Source: Acidobacteriota bacterium
GTDB lineage: Bacteria; Acidobacteriota; UBA6911; RPQK01; DATIPO01
Direction of reading: 5' to 3'
DNA length: 64,000 bases
Assembly: GCA_035471785.1 (NCBI GenBank)
Contig: DATIPQ010000017.1
Span: 201,082 to 265,081, forward strand
The translations under genes were made by a program, and so were the position numbers. The first letter of the stretch is position 1; the number at the start of each line of letters is the position of its first letter. This document shows positions 49,177 to 58,457 of this stretch, piece after piece. The notes beneath the pieces were generated by a model. That model had not been told where the DNA came from and made no database searches. It saw only the letters and a list, made by a program, of their open reading frames with translations.

Positions 49177-51909
49177 ATGGAATTCAAGATCAACTGGGAC
49201 ATCGTTTGGGCCTTGATCAAGCGCGATCTGCTCCGCTACTTCTCCAATCCCTCGGGATACGTGTTCATCACCTTGTTTATTTTCCTGAGTGCGGCGGCGG
49301 GATTCTGGCAGGAGGACTTCTTCCGCAACAACCTGGCCAATCTCGACCAGCTCAACGAGTTCTTCCCTTACTTGCTGCTCTTTTTCATCCCCGCACTGAC
49401 CATGTCGGTGTGGTCGGAGGAGCGCAAGCAGGGGACGGATGAGCTGCTCTTGACGCTTCCCGCCACCGATCTCGAGGTCGTGCTGGGCAAGTATGCGGCC
49501 GCCCTGGGCGTGTATACCGCTTCCTTGCTGCTGTCGCTCAGCCACGTCCTGGTGCTTTTCTGGCTGGGCAGTCCCGACTTGGGACTGATGTTCGGCAATT
49601 ACCTGGGATTCTGGCTGATCGGAGCCGCCTTTATCGCCGTGGGCATGCTGGCTTCGCTGCTGACCGACAACGCCACCATCGCCTTCATCCTGGGCGCCGT
49701 CTTCTGCTCCTTCTTCGTCTTTATCGGGCCGGTGGCCGATTCGGTTTGGGCCTGGCTGAGCGGGATGCTCTCGCCCATGAGCGTCTTCGATCCTTTCAGC
49801 GACTTCGCCGGCGGAGTCATCAGCTTTTCGGGGCTTTTCTATTTCTTCTCGCTGGGGGCGCTGCTGCTCTATGCCAACGTGCTGCTGATCGGGCGCCGTC
49901 ACTGGCCGCGCCAGGCTGACGGCTACCCCATGTGGACGCATCAGTTGGTCCGTGTGGCAGCCATCGCCGTGTCGGTTCTGGCCCTCAACGTCATGCTGGG
50001 ACGCGCCGGCCTGCGGCTGGACGTGACCGCCGAGCAACTGCACTCCCTCAGCGAGCAGACCCATCGCGTGCTGCGTCAATTGCCGGACGACCGTCCCGTG
50101 CTGATTCAGGCCTATATCTCGCCCCAGGTGCCGGAGAGCTACGTGCAGGCACGCGCCAATCTGCTCAGCACTTTGCGCGAGGTGGACGAAGTGGCGGGAG
50201 GCGCCGTCGAGGTCTACATCCAGTCCACCGAGCCCTTCAGCGAAGAGGCCCGCGAGGCCCGCGAGAAATTCGGCATCGGTCCACGCCAGGCGGCCGACCT
50301 GGAAGGCGGACGCAGCAGTGTCTCCGAAATCTTCATGGGTTTGGCCTTCACCAGCGGACCGCGCGAACAGGTGATCGAGTTTTTTGACCGCGGACTGCCC
50401 CCCGAATACGAGATCATGCGCAGCATCCGGGTGGTGGCCGACGCCCAGCGCAAGCGGGTGGGCGTGGTCAATACCGGCATCCGGCTTTTCGGGGGCATGG
50501 ACTTCCAAACCATGCGCACCCAGCCGCCCTGGTCGGTCGTGGAGGAGTTGCGCAAACAGTACGACGTGGTGGAAATCTCGGCCGCCGCCCCCATCACCCA
50601 ACAACTGGACGGATTGTTGGTGGTGCTTCCGTCTTCCCTTTCTCAGGAGGAGATGGACAATCTGCAAGCCTACATCGAGACCGGCGTTCCCTCCTTGCTG
50701 CTGGTCGATCCCTTGCCGGTAAGCGATATTTCTCAGGCTCCCAGCGAGCAGGCGGGAGCAAACCGCAATCCCTTCATGCAGAATCAGCCCCCGCCCAAGC
50801 CTAAGGGCGACATTCAATCTTTCATGACGGCGCTGGGAGTGATGTGGCAGCCTGCGCTGGTGGTGTGGGACTCCTACAATCCGCATCCCGACCTCTCCAC
50901 CCTTCCTCCCGAGGTGGTGTTCGTGGGCCGAGGCAGCGGCAATCCCATGGCCTTTAATCCGGACTCCATCATCACCTCCCAGTTGCAGGAAGTGGTGCTG
51001 CTCTATCCCGGACTGCTGACCGGCGCCGACGAGGAGCATGAATTCACTCCCCTGCTGGCCACCGGGCAACAAGCGGGGACGGTGCTTTACCAGGAAATGG
51101 TGAGCCGCGGCTTTTTCGGCGCCCAGCTCAATCCCCGTCCTCTGCGCAACCGCGGACCGGGCTCTTTCGTTTGCGCCGCCCGCGTCCGCTCACGCTCGCT
51201 GCCCCCGGCGGAGGCCGATTCCGAGGAGGCGGATTCGCAGGATTCAGACCAGGACGCCGGCTCGGCGGATTCCGAAGAGGAGTCGGCCTCGGGAACCGAC
51301 GTCATCGTCGTCACCGACCTCGACTTCATCTCCGAGCAGTTCTTCCGCATCCGGGCGGCCGGGCCGGAGAACCTCAATTTCGACAACGTGACCTTCTTCC
51401 TCAACGCCATGGACAGCCTCCTGGGAGACGAGTCCTTCATCGATCTGCGCAGCCGGAGGGTACAGCATCGGACGTTGACCGCGGTAGAAGAGCAGATCCG
51501 TGAGTTCAACGAACAGCGCCTGATTCAGGAAGAGGCCGCTCAGCAGGAAGCCGACACCGCTTTGGCCGAAGCTCAGCAGCGCCTCAACGATGCCGTGGCC
51601 GAGGTGCGCAACCGCGCCGATCTCGACCAGCAGGCCAAGCAGTTCATGGCTCGCAACCTGCAAGAGGTGGAAAGCCGCAAGCTGGAGGTGACCGAAGCCA
51701 ATATCGAGTCGCGCCGCCAGTCCCAGGTGCGGGCGGCCGAGGAAGAGATGGAGGCCAAGATACGCAGCATCCAGAGCAACATCCGCACCTTCGCGGTTTT
51801 GTTGCCGCCCATACCCGTGCTGCTGCTGGGCGTTTGGATCTTCCTGCGCCGCCGCCGCCGCGAGAACGTGGGCGCCGCGGAAAGCCGGAAACTCAAGGAG
51901 GAGCAATGA
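49177..51909 (+). CDS. GldF-GldG fusion: ABC permease plus auxiliary domain
   Basis: A 910-aa membrane protein. Residues 1 to ~235 are an ABC-2 permease with six helices (SNPSGYVFITLFIFLSAAAG opens it). A further helix near 265 leads to a GldG/ABC_transp_aux domain with RLDVTAEQLHSLSEQTHRVL and GLLVVLPSSLSQEEMDNLQA. A long coiled-coil stretch (about 765-875) precedes a last membrane helix (VLLPPIPVLLLGVWIFL). An acidic insert (about residues 673-705) interrupts the auxiliary domain. The gene begins immediately after the ATPase stop and overlaps the DUF4340 gene. In gliding Bacteroidetes the two parts are separate GldF and GldG. Substrate unknown. Confidence 0.85.
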   Translation: MEFKINWDIVWALIKRDLLRYFSNPSGYVFITLFIFLSAAAGFWQEDFFRNNLANLDQLNEFFPYLLLFFIPALTMSVWSEERKQGTDELLLTLPATDLEVVLGKYAAALGVYTASLLLSLSHVLVLFWLGSPDLGLMFGNYLGFWLIGAAFIAVGMLASLLTDNATIAFILGAVFCSFFVFIGPVADSVWAWLSGMLSPMSVFDPFSDFAGGVISFSGLFYFFSLGALLLYANVLLIGRRHWPRQADGYPMWTHQLVRVAAIAVSVLALNVMLGRAGLRLDVTAEQLHSLSEQTHRVLRQLPDDRPVLIQAYISPQVPESYVQARANLLSTLREVDEVAGGAVEVYIQSTEPFSEEAREAREKFGIGPRQAADLEGGRSSVSEIFMGLAFTSGPREQVIEFFDRGLPPEYEIMRSIRVVADAQRKRVGVVNTGIRLFGGMDFQTMRTQPPWSVVEELRKQYDVVEISAAAPITQQLDGLLVVLPSSLSQEEMDNLQAYIETGVPSLLLVDPLPVSDISQAPSEQAGANRNPFMQNQPPPKPKGDIQSFMTALGVMWQPALVVWDSYNPHPDLSTLPPEVVFVGRGSGNPMAFNPDSIITSQLQEVVLLYPGLLTGADEEHEFTPLLATGQQAGTVLYQEMVSRGFFGAQLNPRPLRNRGPGSFVCAARVRSRSLPPAEADSEEADSQDSDQDAGSADSEEESASGTDVIVVTDLDFISEQFFRIRAAGPENLNFDNVTFFLNAMDSLLGDESFIDLRSRRVQHRTLTAVEEQIREFNEQRLIQEEAAQQEADTALAEAQQRLNDAVAEVRNRADLDQQAKQFMARNLQEVESRKLEVTEANIESRRQSQVRAAEEEMEAKIRSIQSNIRTFAVLLPPIPVLLLGVWIFLRRRRRENVGAAESRKLKEEQ

Positions 51910-53264
51910 ACGAATTGACCAAGACCATGGCCTTCGCCGCCGGAGCCGTCCTGCTGGTACTGCTGGCCGTCGTTACGGCTCCCGCCGGATATACACCCGA
52001 CAGCTTCATCGACCAGGGACAGCCTTTCTTTCCCGATTTCACCGATCCCAACCAGGCCGTGACCCTGGAGGTCGTGACCTGGGACGATGAAACCGCTTCC
52101 GCCGACGCCTTCAAGGTGACCTCCCAGGGCGGCGTCTGGACTATTCCTTCCCACCATGGGTATCCCGCCGACGGCGAAGAGCAGTTGGCCAAGACGGCTG
52201 CCGGGGTGATCCAGTTGTCGCGCGACGACTTCCGCAGCGACAATGCGGCCGATCATGAGGCCATGGGCGTGGGCGATCCGCTCGACGACACCGCGGCCTC
52301 GCTGAAAGGCCGCGGACGCCGCGTCACCATGAGGGGCGAAAACGACCAAGTTCTGGCCGACATCATCATCGGCAAAGAAGTCGAGGACCGTCCCGGATAC
52401 CGCTTCGTGCGCCTGCCGGGCCAGAAGAGGGTCTACTCGGCCAAGGTCGATTTCGATATCTCCACGCGTTTTCAGGACTGGATCAAGCAAGATCTGCTGG
52501 AGGTCGACAAGGCCGCAATCGATAAGCTGACCTTGCTCGACTACTCCGTTGACGAGCGCAGCGGGGTGGTGCGCAACCGGGGCTCGCTGGTGGTGGTTGA
52601 GGACGGCGGCGAGTGGAAGATCGAGGGCTCGCGTGAAGAAGTCGACAGCAGCAAAGTCGACCAACTGCTGACGGCTGTCGACGAGCTTTCCATCGTGGGC
52701 GTGCGTCCCAAGCCGCAAGGGCTTTCCGAGGGTCTCAACCGCATCGAGGAAGAGGGCCTGCGGCTGACGCGCCAGGACCAGATGGATCTTCAAGACAAGG
52801 GCTACTTCTTCTCGGTGGAGGGCAGTCTGCTTTCCAACGAAGGCGAGTTGCAGGTGCGCACCAACAAGGGCGTACGCTACACTCTGCGCTTCGGCGAGAT
52901 CGTCTACGGCAGCGGCGAGACCATCAGTGCCGGGGGGGAATCGGAGCAGGACGAGTCGCAGGGCCCGGGAGAGAACCGCTATCTCTTCGTCACCACCGAG
53001 TTCCTGCCCGACTATTTTCCCGAGCCGCCAAAGCCCGCCAACCTCGACTTCCAGGACAAGGAGCGGGACGACTGGACCGCCGCCGATCAGCAGAACAAGG
53101 GCCTGCACGACGTCCACCAGCGCTGGAAGGAACGGGTCGAGGCAGGGCGCCGCAAGTCTCAGGAACTTAACGCCCGCTTCGCCGACTGGTACTATGTCAT
53201 CTCCGACGAGAGCTTCCGCAAGGTCCGCGTGGAGCGGTCGGACCTGATCAAGGAGGAGGATTAA
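51906..53264 (+). CDS. DUF4340 membrane-anchored protein of the Gld-like ABC operon
   Basis: A 452-aa protein with an N-terminal membrane segment (TMAFAAGAVLLVLLAVVTAP) and a large periplasmic region. DUF4340 repeats are seen around VWTIPSHHGYPADGEEQLAK and KIEGSREEVDSSKVDQLLTA. The ATG overlaps the permease stop (ATGA) with GGAG before it. DUF4340 genes regularly follow GldFG-type ABC genes; the function is not known. Confidence 0.82.
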   Translation: MNELTKTMAFAAGAVLLVLLAVVTAPAGYTPDSFIDQGQPFFPDFTDPNQAVTLEVVTWDDETASADAFKVTSQGGVWTIPSHHGYPADGEEQLAKTAAGVIQLSRDDFRSDNAADHEAMGVGDPLDDTAASLKGRGRRVTMRGENDQVLADIIIGKEVEDRPGYRFVRLPGQKRVYSAKVDFDISTRFQDWIKQDLLEVDKAAIDKLTLLDYSVDERSGVVRNRGSLVVVEDGGEWKIEGSREEVDSSKVDQLLTAVDELSIVGVRPKPQGLSEGLNRIEEEGLRLTRQDQMDLQDKGYFFSVEGSLLSNEGELQVRTNKGVRYTLRFGEIVYGSGETISAGGESEQDESQGPGENRYLFVTTEFLPDYFPEPPKPANLDFQDKERDDWTAADQQNKGLHDVHQRWKERVEAGRRKSQELNARFADWYYVISDESFRKVRVERSDLIKEED

Positions 53265-53291
53265 CCTCCCAGCGAGCGGAAGGATCTTTTC

Positions 53292-54785
53292 ATGAGGACG
53301 TTTTGGAGCGTCGCGGCGATAGCCGCCATGATCTCCTGCCTGCAGGGGCAGGAGAAACTGGGTTTCCAACTCCTGGCGCTATTGGACGTAGGACAGAATC
53401 CTCACCAGATCGCCTTCTCCGAGGACGGCAAGACCGCCTACGTGACGGCCTCGGGATCGGACAGCGTAGCGGTCATCAGCGTGGAGACCCTCAAAGTCAG
53501 GGCTCGTCACGAAGTTGCCGGCCAACCTCTGGGAGTGGCGGTCTTGCCCAACCGCGGAGGCTTGGCCGTCACCCGCTTCGGCCAGGGCGGAATCGCCCGT
53601 TACAGCCTTCCCGATTTTGAATTCCTGGAGGAGATCGAGACGGCACCGGGATCTTCCCTGCTGGTGCCGTTGCCCGAAGGGCGCTTCCTGGTCAGCACCG
53701 AGCAGAGCAATGAACTGCGGGTCATCGACGGCAACACCTTCAAGGTGGAGAAAGTGCTCTCCACCGGCAACCGTCCCTTCCCGCCTTCCGCTACCTCCGA
53801 CGGGACACTGGCCTTCGTGCCCAACTACGATGACGGCGATGTCTCCATTTTTGACCTGCAGAGCGGTGAAAGGCTGGCCGACGTCCCGGTGGGCCGGAAT
53901 CCCAGCGGCGGCGCCGTGATGCGCCGCGATACCGTCTACGGCGTGGCCGTGCGCGGCGAGAACAAACTTTCGATGATCGATATCCGAGGACGCACTCTCA
54001 GCGCCGATTTCGAGAAGGGAATCGGGCAATCGCCGTTCTCGATCGTGGTCGTGCCGGATGGCGATATGGCCTTCGTCAACAATACCGGCAGTCACGACAT
54101 ATCCGTGATTTCCATTCCGGGAGCGCGCACGCTGGGCCGCCTCCCCGCGGGCGAGATTCCCATCGTAATGGCGGTTCACCCTTCAGGGGAGACGCTGTGG
54201 ATATCGTCGGAAGGCAGCCATCAACTGGCCGTCCTCAAACTCAGAACCCTGGAAGATCTCGTGGAGCAACTGCAAACCATGGCTTTTAACCAGTCCTCCC
54301 CCGCCAAGGCCCAGGACTCGCCCGAGCAGCAGTCCGCCTCCGTTCCCAGCCAGTCCACCGCGGGCCCCATCTTGCGGGACCAATGCAAGCGCGAAGTCGA
54401 GGAACTGCACCAGTTCTTTCAGGATTGGGCCAACTCGGTGCTGGAGAACAGCGACGAAACCTTTGCCCGCTTCACTTCGGCCATGGACGACAACTTCCAC
54501 ATCATCAATCCCTCGGGCATGGCCTTTCCCATCGAAGAGCTGGCCCCCGCCTTGCGCCAGTCCTACGGTTCGGCACCCGGGGGTCAGGCCCGTTACTGGA
54601 TCGAGAACTTCCGGGGAACCGAAGTGGCTCCGGGGGTTTTCCTGGCGGTCTATGAGGAATGGCAGAACCTGGACGGCCGGAAAAGCCGAGGCCGCGTCGC
54701 CTCGGCCCTCTTCCGCCGCACTCAGGGAGCTCCCAACGGCGTGCGCTGGCTGCACGTCCATGAAACCTGGCTTCCTTCCCGCTAG
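53292..54785 (+). CDS. YVTN beta-propeller fused to a SnoaL-like domain
   Basis: A 497-aa exported protein. A short signal peptide is followed by a YVTN/surface-layer propeller (about residues 25-320), e.g. NPHQIAFSEDGKTAYVTASG, FVPNYDDGDVSIFDLQSG, FVNNTGSHDISVISIPG. A linker rich in S, Q and P (about 335-360) leads to a C-terminal SnoaL/DUF4440-like alpha+beta domain (DQCKREVEELHQFFQDWANS, DDNFHIINPSG, VYEEWQNLDGRKSRG). It is 27 bp after the DUF4340 gene and could be the last gene of the ABC operon. Ligand unknown. Confidence 0.78.
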   Translation: MRTFWSVAAIAAMISCLQGQEKLGFQLLALLDVGQNPHQIAFSEDGKTAYVTASGSDSVAVISVETLKVRARHEVAGQPLGVAVLPNRGGLAVTRFGQGGIARYSLPDFEFLEEIETAPGSSLLVPLPEGRFLVSTEQSNELRVIDGNTFKVEKVLSTGNRPFPPSATSDGTLAFVPNYDDGDVSIFDLQSGERLADVPVGRNPSGGAVMRRDTVYGVAVRGENKLSMIDIRGRTLSADFEKGIGQSPFSIVVVPDGDMAFVNNTGSHDISVISIPGARTLGRLPAGEIPIVMAVHPSGETLWISSEGSHQLAVLKLRTLEDLVEQLQTMAFNQSSPAKAQDSPEQQSASVPSQSTAGPILRDQCKREVEELHQFFQDWANSVLENSDETFARFTSAMDDNFHIINPSGMAFPIEELAPALRQSYGSAPGGQARYWIENFRGTEVAPGVFLAVYEEWQNLDGRKSRGRVASALFRRTQGAPNGVRWLHVHETWLPSR

Positions 54786-54789
54786 GGCC

Positions 54790-55078
54790 ACCAGGTGGCC
54801 GACAAGTTCACACCCGGAAGTCAAGTTCCAGCGACCGCGGGTGAAGGCTTGATCACTCCAGGCGGTATGAGGCTCGTGCTGCCGGTCATGAGTTCTGAGA
54901 CAGGGCCCTCCGTTCTTGTCCCTGACAGCGACAGATTCGCCAGCCCAGCCCACGGTCAGCCGCGGCGAGCGATAGCGAGACGGCGGCGCCACCCTGGGTT
55001 TTGGACGGCAAAGGTCTGAACGCTGAAAGCGCGGAATAAACCGACAGGGTGGCTCAAAACTTCTGACGCACTGCACTG
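54790..55078. repeat. ~300-bp modular intergenic repeat, copy 3 (A forward, B reversed)
   Basis: Module A (54790 to about 54873; CCAGGTGGCC to GGCGGTATGAGG) is in the same orientation as in copy 1. It is followed by module B in reverse orientation (from GTGCTGCCGGTCATGAG to CTTCTGACGCACTGCAC). The relative orientation of the modules therefore differs from copy 1. The copy fills the 315-bp gap between convergent genes. Confidence 0.8.
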
Positions 55079-55100
55079 GCCCGCTCGCTGCCTCCCAAGA

Positions 55101-57938
55101 CTATCGCCCGCCTGCCTCTTGAGGACTGACGACGGCCCACGAGGCCCGCTCTTGGGGCAGGTACTGGGAGGCCAGCGGGTTGAGGTCTGCAGCCTGCAGC
55201 CCTTGGTAGAACTCCTCCAGGTTCCGCACCTCGTCCAGCACTTGAGGGCGGCTTTGGCTCTCGTCGATGCTGGAAAGCCAGTAGCTGTTGGAGCGCTTGA
55301 GGTCGCGGATCTGCTTGAGCAGAGGTTGCTTGAGGCGGTCGACTTCGTCCTGAGTGGTCCCTTGGCCGGCCAACGCTGCGACCACTTGCAGACAGGCCTG
55401 GCGCAGTTCGGAGACCTTTTCGGGATCGGACATGGACTGGACGGCCAGCAGTCCCACCCCGGGGAAGACGGTGTTGGTCTGGGAGGAGGCCGAGGGGCTG
55501 TAGGCTGCTCCCAACTTCTCCCGGATCTCCTTGCGCAGCCGGTCGTCGACGACCTGGCTGAGGAAATAGAGTTTGCGCCGCACCTCGGTTTCCATGCCGT
55601 CGGTGGTGGGATAAGCGATGTAGAGCAGCGACTTGGGCACGCTGGTTTCGATCTGGTATTCAGCCGTCACCCCCGCCTTGGGCGCGGGAGCCTGGCGGCG
55701 GTCCTGATAGCGGCGGAAGGGCCGCCGCTGAGGCAAGCGTCCTAGAGTGCGGGCGGCGGCATCCAGGACCGCTTCCACGTCGAGGTCGCCCACGAAAGTG
55801 ACCTCCAGCGGGGCCTCCCTGAGATGCGGATCGAGCCATGCGCGCAAGTCATCCATGCTGACCTGGCTGACGGCCTCTTGAGGAGGCAGGCCGAAGCGCG
55901 GATCGTTGTTATAGAGTCCGGGAATGAACTGGCTTTGCAACGGCCCCTGATGCTGATGGCGCAGTCCTTCGTAAATGCGCGGCACCACGGCTTTGAACTG
56001 GTTCATGCCCTCGGGACGCCAGCCGGGATGTTGCAGGTAGGCCGCTATCAGCTCGCACTCCAGCAGCAGGTCCTCGGAGGTGGTGGAACCTCCGATGCCG
56101 AAATAGTCCTGGGCCACCGAGAAACTGAAGCCGGTCTGTTTGCCGGCCAGGATGCGGCGCAGATCATCCGAACTGTGGGCCTCGAGTCCGGAGGCCGCAA
56201 AGACCTGCGAGGCCACCAGGCTCATTGGGTGACGGTCTTTGTCGAGGGTCAGCAGGCCTTCCCCCAGCCGTCCTTGAATGAGGATCTGCTTCTCCTTGAA
56301 GTCGGTCTTCTTGATGTTGACCAGGACACCGTTGGCGAAGGCCGCCTGGTGGATGTCGAGATCCTCGATGTGGCGCCGCTCGGTGATCGCGCCCTTGACT
56401 TCCGGGTCGGACTGATAGGCAAAGGCCTCCACGCTGATGGCTTCGGGCGCCTCCACCTCGACTTGGCGGCTTTCCTGCAAGGCTTGGCGCAGGATCTGTT
56501 CGGCTTCCTCGCCCAGGTCGACGGCTCCGACCAGGCTGAGTTGGAGCGTGCCTTCCTCCCAGGCTTCCGAGAAGGCCTGGTTACAGGCCTGCAGCGTCAG
56601 TGCATCGAGGGCGGGTCGAAGGATGGCGCGGTTGGTTTCAGCGTCAGAGACCACCACGTCGTTACCGGCGGCCGAGAGGATGCTGTTGACGAATCCGCCG
56701 CTGGCGCGGGTCTTCTCGCGCTCGACCGACTCGTCCAGGCTGCGCAGGACGTTGGCCCTGACTTCCTCAAGCTCGGGCTGCTGAAAGCCGAAGCGGATAG
56801 CCCGGCGCAATTCCTGTTCGGCTTGAGCCAGCCCCTCCCGCCACTTGTCGGGAGCCGCGATGACCGTCAAGCTTTGTCCCTCGATCACCTCGAAGGCCGA
56901 ACTGCGGCCCACGCTGGCGTTGAGAAAGGGCGCGCCGGCCCGCTTGGCTAATTCCGAATAGCGCAGATTCAGCATGCCGCGGGCGATGGAGAGGGGCAGG
57001 TCCTTGAGCCGTTCGGCCTTGGTATCCGGCCTCTCTTCGTAAGGGCGCAGCATTTCCAGGCTGACTTGAGCGGTCGGGATCTCCTGCTCATAGATGTTGT
57101 AATAGCGCTCCTCAAAGGTGGGCTGTCGGACGGGAGGCACCTCCTGAGGAGGGCCGTCGGGCGCCTTCCAGTCCTCGAAGGCCTGGCGCATGAGGGGCTC
57201 GGGGTCGAGATCTTCCAGGTCTCCCACCAGCACCAGGGTGACGTTTTCGGGACGGTACCACTTGCGGTAGAAGTTCTCGATCATGTCGACGCTGAAGCGG
57301 GCCCGCACCTCCTTTTCGCCAATGGGAAGGCGTTGGGGGATGCGTGTGCCCGCCAGCTCGATTTGCATCTGCTTGACGAAGGTCCGCAGGCTGGCGGAAT
57401 CGCGCTCCACCTGCTCGGCGTCGATGACGCCTTTCTCGGCCTCCACCTCTTGAGCGCTGAGAACGATGCGGTCGGCGAAATCGCGCAGCACCCGCAGCCC
57501 TTCTTCGATCGATTGGCCGTCCGAGGAGGGCAGATCGATCTGGTAGACGGTGGCCTCGAAGCCTGTTGAGGCGTTGGAATCGGCTCCAAAGGCCATTCCG
57601 TGCTCCTGAAACCACTCCACCAGGGTGCCGGGAGGGAAGTTTCGGGTGCCGTTGAAGGCCATGTGCTCGAGAAAGTGGGCCATTCCCAGCTCATCGTCCT
57701 CTTCGGCCAGCGAGCCCACCGAGACGCGCATGCGCAGGTAGCTGCGCTGGTCGGGTTCAGGATTGGCCATCCAGGCCAGGCGCATGCCGTTTTCCAGATC
57801 GATGAATCGGATGCGGGGATTGACCGGGATATCCGAGGATTCATGTTCCCAGGCAGGGGCCTCGCCCCGTGGGCGTTGAGCCTGCAGATAAGGGACGAAC
57901 AGAGACAGGGCCAGCAGAGTGAGGCAGAAACGCTTCAT
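55101..57938 (-). CDS. secreted M16-family zinc metalloprotease
   Basis: A 945-aa two-half insulinase-like protease. A signal peptide (residues 1-20) is followed by the active half with inverted zinc motif H88-FL-E91-H92 in MAHFLEHMAFNGTRNFPPG and the downstream Glu in EVEAEKGVIDAE. The catalytically inert half (about residues 480-945) begins near AYQSDPEVKGAITERRHIED. It is likely periplasmic and degrades peptides. The DinB gene is 13 bp upstream in the same direction. Confidence 0.92.
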   Translation of the reverse strand: MKRFCLTLLALSLFVPYLQAQRPRGEAPAWEHESSDIPVNPRIRFIDLENGMRLAWMANPEPDQRSYLRMRVSVGSLAEEDDELGMAHFLEHMAFNGTRNFPPGTLVEWFQEHGMAFGADSNASTGFEATVYQIDLPSSDGQSIEEGLRVLRDFADRIVLSAQEVEAEKGVIDAEQVERDSASLRTFVKQMQIELAGTRIPQRLPIGEKEVRARFSVDMIENFYRKWYRPENVTLVLVGDLEDLDPEPLMRQAFEDWKAPDGPPQEVPPVRQPTFEERYYNIYEQEIPTAQVSLEMLRPYEERPDTKAERLKDLPLSIARGMLNLRYSELAKRAGAPFLNASVGRSSAFEVIEGQSLTVIAAPDKWREGLAQAEQELRRAIRFGFQQPELEEVRANVLRSLDESVEREKTRASGGFVNSILSAAGNDVVVSDAETNRAILRPALDALTLQACNQAFSEAWEEGTLQLSLVGAVDLGEEAEQILRQALQESRQVEVEAPEAISVEAFAYQSDPEVKGAITERRHIEDLDIHQAAFANGVLVNIKKTDFKEKQILIQGRLGEGLLTLDKDRHPMSLVASQVFAASGLEAHSSDDLRRILAGKQTGFSFSVAQDYFGIGGSTTSEDLLLECELIAAYLQHPGWRPEGMNQFKAVVPRIYEGLRHQHQGPLQSQFIPGLYNNDPRFGLPPQEAVSQVSMDDLRAWLDPHLREAPLEVTFVGDLDVEAVLDAAARTLGRLPQRRPFRRYQDRRQAPAPKAGVTAEYQIETSVPKSLLYIAYPTTDGMETEVRRKLYFLSQVVDDRLRKEIREKLGAAYSPSASSQTNTVFPGVGLLAVQSMSDPEKVSELRQACLQVVAALAGQGTTQDEVDRLKQPLLKQIRDLKRSNSYWLSSIDESQSRPQVLDEVRNLEEFYQGLQAADLNPLASQYLPQERASWAVVSPQEAGGR

Positions 57939-57951
57939 CGGGGAATTCCTA

Positions 57952-58443
57952 TCAGAGTCCTTGGTAGAACTTCAAATCGGTGTCGCGCAACGATTTGGTG
58001 ATGTAGATGATCTGGCCGACGTGATGTGAAAAGTGCTCGACAACGTGAAAGACGGCCTCCAGCACGCTGACGTCATAGACTTGTATGCGGCGGGTTTCCA
58101 GCAATTGCGGGCCGGTCAGCGTCTCGATGACCTGGCAGGCCTCGTCCACGGTGGACCGCAGATTCTCCATCAGTTGCCGGGCGCCGGCCCCCTGACGGGC
58201 GGCGAATTCCTCATCGCGCTTGCGCACGTCGGGCTGTTGCCCTACGCCGGCGATGATCCATTGGCGCACGTTGCCCGACAGATGCATGAGCAGATTGCCG
58301 ATGCTGTTGCAGTTCTCGTTGGGACGCCACCAGAGTTCCTTGGCCGAGAGTTGCTCAACGCATTTGCCCACTCGCGGCATGAAATCTTCTTGCAGGTGAT
58401 GGCGAGCTTGGGCGGTAAAAACCCGGGCCACTTCGTCGTTCAT
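57952..58443 (-). CDS. DinB-family four-helix protein
   Basis: A 163-aa protein of the DinB/YfiT superfamily. Metal-site histidines are visible in NLLMHLSGNVRQWI and in FHVVEHFSHHVGQII. These proteins are often metal-dependent thiol transferases or damage-induced proteins of unknown role. It sits between M28 and M16 peptidase genes, 14 and 13 bp apart, so the three form an operon. No ribosome site is obvious before the ATG. Confidence 0.8.
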   Translation of the reverse strand: MNDEVARVFTAQARHHLQEDFMPRVGKCVEQLSAKELWWRPNENCNSIGNLLMHLSGNVRQWIIAGVGQQPDVRKRDEEFAARQGAGARQLMENLRSTVDEACQVIETLTGPQLLETRRIQVYDVSVLEAVFHVVEHFSHHVGQIIYITKSLRDTDLKFYQGL

Positions 58444-58457
58444 CTTCAGGCTCGCGG

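Noticed and set aside
48421-51072. 883-codon open frame on the minus strand opposite the ABC genes
   Set aside because: It spans two clear plus-strand genes and has the composition of an antisense shadow in GC-rich DNA.
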